Under the pieces are notes generated by a model. That model was not told the DNA's origin. It ran no database searches and worked only from the letters and a program-made list of their open reading frames with translations. A program made the position numbers and the translations under genes. From DATJOJ01 sp035507035 (GTDB taxonomy: Bacteria; Acidobacteriota; Terriglobia; Terriglobales; Acidobacteriaceae), in the NCBI GenBank assembly GCA_035507035.1, contig DATJOJ010000037.1, positions 1-64,000 of the forward strand: a stretch of DNA of 64,000 nt. The letters are read 5' to 3'. Positions 60,504 through 64,000 of the stretch are shown here, piece after piece; within the stretch, counting starts at the first letter, position 1, and every line of letters starts with the position of its first letter.

Positions 60504-63299
60504 TTGTCTCCGAAAAGAAAATCTTCGACTGCTGAAGTTGCCGTCAGCGCTCGTGAGCCCCAAGACGGCCCTGTGCTGAGGTCAGTTGCCGACCCAAACC
60601 GCATCTTTCTGATTGACGCCATGTCGTTCATCTTCCGCGCCTATCACGCGATGGCACGTCAGCGTGGCATGTCAACCAAAACCGGCGTCCCGACCGCGGC
60701 CACCTACGTCTTCGTCAACATGCTGCGCAAACTCCGCGACGACTTCTCGCCTCGGTATCTGGCTGCAGTCTTCGACGTGGCTGCACCCACCTTCCGCGAT
60801 CAGCAGGCAGGCGCGATCAGCACCGTGCGGCGCTTCGATCTAAAGACCCAGACGTTTCAGGAAATTGAATACAAAGGTTATAAGGCCAATCGCGCCGAGA
60901 TGCCCGGCGATCTGGCGCAACAGTTGCCTTATATCCGGCGGGCGCTCGCGGCTTATCGTATTCCAATCCTCGAAATGCCTGGATATGAGGCGGATGACGT
61001 GATCGGCACGTTGGCCGAAAAGGCCGTGCAGCAGGGCCGCCCGGTGTATGTCGTCTCCAGTGACAAAGACATGCTGCAGTTGGTGAATGAGCACGTCTGC
61101 GTCCTGAATCCGCCCAAAGATAACTTGATTTGCGATGCCAACAAGGTCGAGGAGATTCTCGGCGTGCCTCCTGAGCGCGTGGTCGACGTAATGGCCCTCC
61201 GCGGCGACTCGATCGACAATATTCCCGGCGCGCCTGGCATCGGCGATAAAGGCTCGGTCGAACTCATTCGCCGCTTCGGAAGCGTGGAACAAGCGCTCGA
61301 TCGTGCCGCTGAGGTGGAAAAGAAAACCTACAGGGAGTCGTTGCAGAACAATCGCGAGAACATTCTGCTGAGCAAGCAATTGGTGACGATCGATCGCGCG
61401 GTTCCCATTGATCTCGACATAAACGCCATGAAGGCAGGGGAGCCGGATGTAGACGCGCTGCGGGGATTGTTCACCGAACTGGAATTTACCTCGCTGCTCA
61501 AAGATCTCCTGCCGGCGATTCAGGTCAGCGAAGAGCATTATTCCGATGCGAAATTCGCGGCTGATGTTGAAGCCATGCTGCGAGCGGTGCCTGCAGGCGG
61601 CTTTCTCGCGATTGCCGTCGAGGCGGCCCGCGAGTCTGCAATCAACTTAGAAGAAGATAATAACGAACCGGAAGAAGCGATGCTTCCGCTCACCAGCAAG
61701 CCCGAGCCGGGCTCGACATCGCGAAGCATGGCCATATCTTCGGCACCCGGCACAGCAGTAACTGTCTCCTCTGAAGCAAAGGAGGCCCGATCCCGACTCA
61801 ATTCCGTTCTCGCCGACAGCGAACTGCCCAAAGCCATTCACGACTGGAAGGCGGCCACGCACACTTGCGACGCTGAAGAAATAGAACTCCGGAATGTCCA
61901 GCACGACCCGATGCTCTATTCCTATCTGCTCGATCCGACGTATTCTTCCCACAGCTTGCCCGAGGTCGCTTTGCGGCGATTCAATGTGAAGCTTGGCGGA
62001 TCGCTTCCCGAAGCCGCGGACTTCACCGGAAGGCTCGCCACAATTCTGCGGCGTGAAGTCGAAGAGTTCGGGCTGCTCAAGCTCTACGATGAAATCGATC
62101 TCCCGCTCGTGCCGGTCTTGGCGCGCATGGAGCAGGCAGGGGTCAAGATCGATCGCCAGGCTCTCGCAGAAATGTCGACACGGTTGGAGCGCGAGATTGA
62201 AGCGAAGGCCAAAGAGATTTGCGAACTGGCGGGTTGCGAATTCAACATCGGCTCGCCGAAGCAACTGGGTGACGTACTCTTTAATAAGCTGAATTTGCCG
62301 AAGCCGGTCAAATACGGCAAGGGTAAAACCATCTCGACTGCGGTCGATGTGCTCGAATCTCTGGCAGAAGAGCATCCCATTGCCCGCATGGTGCTCGACT
62401 ATCGCCAGCTCACCAAGCTGAAGTCAACCTATGTCGATGCACTGCCCGCGCTGATCAGTCCGACTAGTGGCCGCCTGCACACCACTTTTGATCAGACGGG
62501 AACAGCCACGGGACGGCTGTCTTCGGCCAACCCAAATTTACAAAACATTCCGATCCGCACGGAGCTGGGACGCGAAATCCGCGCGGCATTCACGGTTGAG
62601 CCGGGAAACGTGCTGCTGGCGGCTGACTATTCGCAGATCGAATTGCGACTGCTGGCCCACTTTTCCAAGGATCCGTTGCTCGTCGAGGCTTTTCGTCGCG
62701 GCGACGACATCCACACATTAACCGCGTCGCAGGTCTTCGGCGTGCCTCCGATCATGGTCACCGCAGATCATCGTCGCCAGGCAAAGGTGGTTAATTTTGG
62801 CATTGTCTACGGATTGTCGGCGTTCGGCTTAGCCCAGAATCTTGGCATTGAAACGTCCGAAGCCAAGCGGTTCATCGACGCCTACTTCGAGAGATACAAG
62901 GGAGTGCGAAGGTTTATCGACGAGACTCTGGACGAAGCTCGCCGCACGCAACGAGTCAAAACTCTTTTCGGTCGGGTACGGCCGATTCCCGATATCAACA
63001 GCAAGAATTTCAACCTGCGCGGATTCGCCGAGCGCACCGCGGTTAATACACCGTTGCAAGGGACCGCGGCCGACTTGATCAAGATAGCGATGATCCGCAT
63101 CGATCAGGAATTGATTACACGGCGCTTGCAATCAAAAATGACACTGCAAGTGCATGACGAACTGGTCTTCGAGGTTCCCCAGGCCGAAATCGACGAAATG
63201 CGAACCCTGGTGCGCGAGCAGATGGAAAAAGTTCATCCCCTTATCGTTCCCTTGCAGGTCGAGATCGGCGTGGGGCCGAATTGGCGGGATTTAGAGTAG
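60504..63299 (+). CDS. polA: DNA polymerase I
   Basis: 931 residues. Domains: 5' nuclease (about 30-320; LIDAMSFIFRAYHAM, YEADDVIGTLAE, SSDKDMLQLV, GDSIDNIPGAPGIGDKG), a 3'-5' exonuclease-like region (about 350-520) in which the catalytic DxE motif is not seen (FLAIAVEAARES instead), and polymerase with motif A (LLAADYSQIELRLLAHFS), B (RRQAKVVNFGIVYGLSAFG) and C (LQVHDELVFEVP). Proofreading is probably lost, as in Taq. An acidic and Ser/Thr-rich insert lies at about 380-430. Start TTG with TAGGT upstream. Confidence 0.95.
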   Translation: MSPKRKSSTAEVAVSAREPQDGPVLRSVADPNRIFLIDAMSFIFRAYHAMARQRGMSTKTGVPTAATYVFVNMLRKLRDDFSPRYLAAVFDVAAPTFRDQQAGAISTVRRFDLKTQTFQEIEYKGYKANRAEMPGDLAQQLPYIRRALAAYRIPILEMPGYEADDVIGTLAEKAVQQGRPVYVVSSDKDMLQLVNEHVCVLNPPKDNLICDANKVEEILGVPPERVVDVMALRGDSIDNIPGAPGIGDKGSVELIRRFGSVEQALDRAAEVEKKTYRESLQNNRENILLSKQLVTIDRAVPIDLDINAMKAGEPDVDALRGLFTELEFTSLLKDLLPAIQVSEEHYSDAKFAADVEAMLRAVPAGGFLAIAVEAARESAINLEEDNNEPEEAMLPLTSKPEPGSTSRSMAISSAPGTAVTVSSEAKEARSRLNSVLADSELPKAIHDWKAATHTCDAEEIELRNVQHDPMLYSYLLDPTYSSHSLPEVALRRFNVKLGGSLPEAADFTGRLATILRREVEEFGLLKLYDEIDLPLVPVLARMEQAGVKIDRQALAEMSTRLEREIEAKAKEICELAGCEFNIGSPKQLGDVLFNKLNLPKPVKYGKGKTISTAVDVLESLAEEHPIARMVLDYRQLTKLKSTYVDALPALISPTSGRLHTTFDQTGTATGRLSSANPNLQNIPIRTELGREIRAAFTVEPGNVLLAADYSQIELRLLAHFSKDPLLVEAFRRGDDIHTLTASQVFGVPPIMVTADHRRQAKVVNFGIVYGLSAFGLAQNLGIETSEAKRFIDAYFERYKGVRRFIDETLDEARRTQRVKTLFGRVRPIPDINSKNFNLRGFAERTAVNTPLQGTAADLIKIAMIRIDQELITRRLQSKMTLQVHDELVFEVPQAEIDEMRTLVREQMEKVHPLIVPLQVEIGVGPNWRDLE

Positions 63300-63311
63300 T
63301 CGCCGCTCGAC

Positions 63312-64000
63312 TTACTGATGGGTCTTCACCGATTCTTCATTCCCTGCGGTTTTAAAGCTCATCTTTGCTGTGCGCTCCAGTTTGTCCCACGCAAATTTCT
63401 CGCCCTCGATGGCCCGCTTTACGGTCTTGAATAGAACCAGTGAAAACAACTGGCGGTACGCGAATCTTTGCAGCCATACCTGGCTCAGCAACCCCACATC
63501 TTCTTTCGCTTCCGGCTGGCGGCGCTCGAGCGCAAACGCAATTGCCGAAGTAAGGAAATCGATAATAAGGAATGCGGCGAAGAACAGCACCAGACGCTGA
63601 AAATCCGCCGGATCGGTCGAGTCGGGATGAAAATGTTTTTGCACAAAATAGTTCGTCATGCCCACCAAAAACATAAAGTCGATAAACGGTGAAACCAGCG
63701 GCAGCAGAATCTGGAATACCACGATATTCGGCAGCGCAACCCAGCCCAGCACGCCCTGCCGCGCGAAAGCCGCTCGATGTTTCCATACCGACTGCAGGAT
63801 TCCGAACGACCAGCGGAATCGCTGCCGCATCAGGCCGTTAGCATTGACGGGAGCCTCGGTATAAGCGAGCGCCATGTCTTCGTATTCGACTCGATAGCCG
63901 CGCCGCAACAGTGCCATGGTGAGATCGGCATCCTCAGCGACGGTGTCCGTGTCGTAGCCTCCGGCCAAGCGCACGGCCTCCGTGCGCCAGGCCCCGATCG
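63312..64000 (-). CDS. Membrane glycosyltransferase, family 2 (partial)
   Basis: The C-terminal part of a gene that starts beyond the window; the frame remains open to base 64000 with IGAWRTEAVRLAGGYDTDTV. EDAD and QRFRW are the conserved catalytic Asp and product-binding motif of processive family 2 transferases, followed by about four membrane helices. It could make a polysaccharide or transfer a sugar to a lipid. The product cannot be told from this part. It converges with polA over 12 bp. Confidence 0.85.
   Translation of the reverse strand, partial: IGAWRTEAVRLAGGYDTDTVAEDADLTMALLRRGYRVEYEDMALAYTEAPVNANGLMRQRFRWSFGILQSVWKHRAAFARQGVLGWVALPNIVVFQILLPLVSPFIDFMFLVGMTNYFVQKHFHPDSTDPADFQRLVLFFAAFLIIDFLTSAIAFALERRQPEAKEDVGLLSQVWLQRFAYRQLFSLVLFKTVKRAIEGEKFAWDKLERTAKMSFKTAGNEESVKTHQ

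Noticed and set aside
1..64000. CRISPR arrays, insertion sequences, prophage
   Set aside because: No regular direct repeats with spacers, no transposase, integrase or structural phage gene was found in reading the window.

Overview
The window reads as chromosomal DNA of an acidobacterium, probably class Terriglobia. Pointers are very large Oar-like TonB-dependent receptors with an N-terminal carboxypeptidase-regulatory domain, a VWFA-related protein of the acidobacterial type, propeller-type HisKA_3 sensor kinases, many cysteine-rich small proteins, moderately high GC and frequent GTG/TTG starts. No phage, plasmid, insertion sequence or CRISPR array was seen. The taxonomic call is inference from gene families.

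Layout. 1-6.7 kb: tail of a sigma-54-type regulator, a HEAT protein, a KdsC-like phosphatase and an SDR enzyme on the minus strand, then an AraC regulator with an AcoR-like sensor half, a soluble HisKA_3 kinase, MarC and HdeD. 6.7-10 kb: an ECF sigma factor, a DUF302 protein, three small proteins (two of them Cys-rich) and DoxX, among dispersed hairpin repeats. 10-19.6 kb: a minus-strand cluster reading GH16 glucanase, giant TonB receptor, two sensor kinases, NarL-type response regulator, like a beta-glucan sensing and uptake locus. 19.6-25.6 kb: alpha/beta hydrolase, Dps and a copper module (HMA-like protein divergent from a Cu+ ATPase). 25.7-33 kb: typA, zinc-ribbon protein and ldh with one-base overlaps, an RRM protein, and acetate kinase convergent with phosphoketolase, giving routes to lactate and to acetate plus ATP. 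33.2-48 kb: tRNA-Arg(CCG), SpoU methyltransferase, reductase, MFS exporter, large secreted proteins, ZIP transporter, YchF, MoxR, HtpX, XseA. 48-53 kb: a membrane protein/wHTH pair behind a promoter that seems leaderless, a frameshifted small membrane gene, cupin, YceI, FtsX-type permease. 53-64 kb: Trm112-like protein, cobalamin riboswitch with its TonB receptor, Ntn hydrolase, class II aldolase, queA, cysteine dioxygenase, polA and a truncated glycosyltransferase.

The most unusual signals are non-coding: (i) a 68-bp hairpin element found twice 12 kb apart, each time on the plus strand upstream of a stress-type gene; (ii) a family of inverted repeats in four successive intergenic gaps at 43.5-47.8 kb that overlaps start and stop codons; (iii) two interleaved inverted repeats at 22.63-22.70 kb with pseudoknot topology; (iv) a hairpin that hides the ribosome binding site of the RRM gene. 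On the protein side, the cysteine dioxygenase keeps the Cys/Tyr cofactor pair of animal enzymes, PolA has a degenerate proofreading domain, and an S55-type protein has its Ser and His motifs in the order opposite to the one I recall for SpoIVB.
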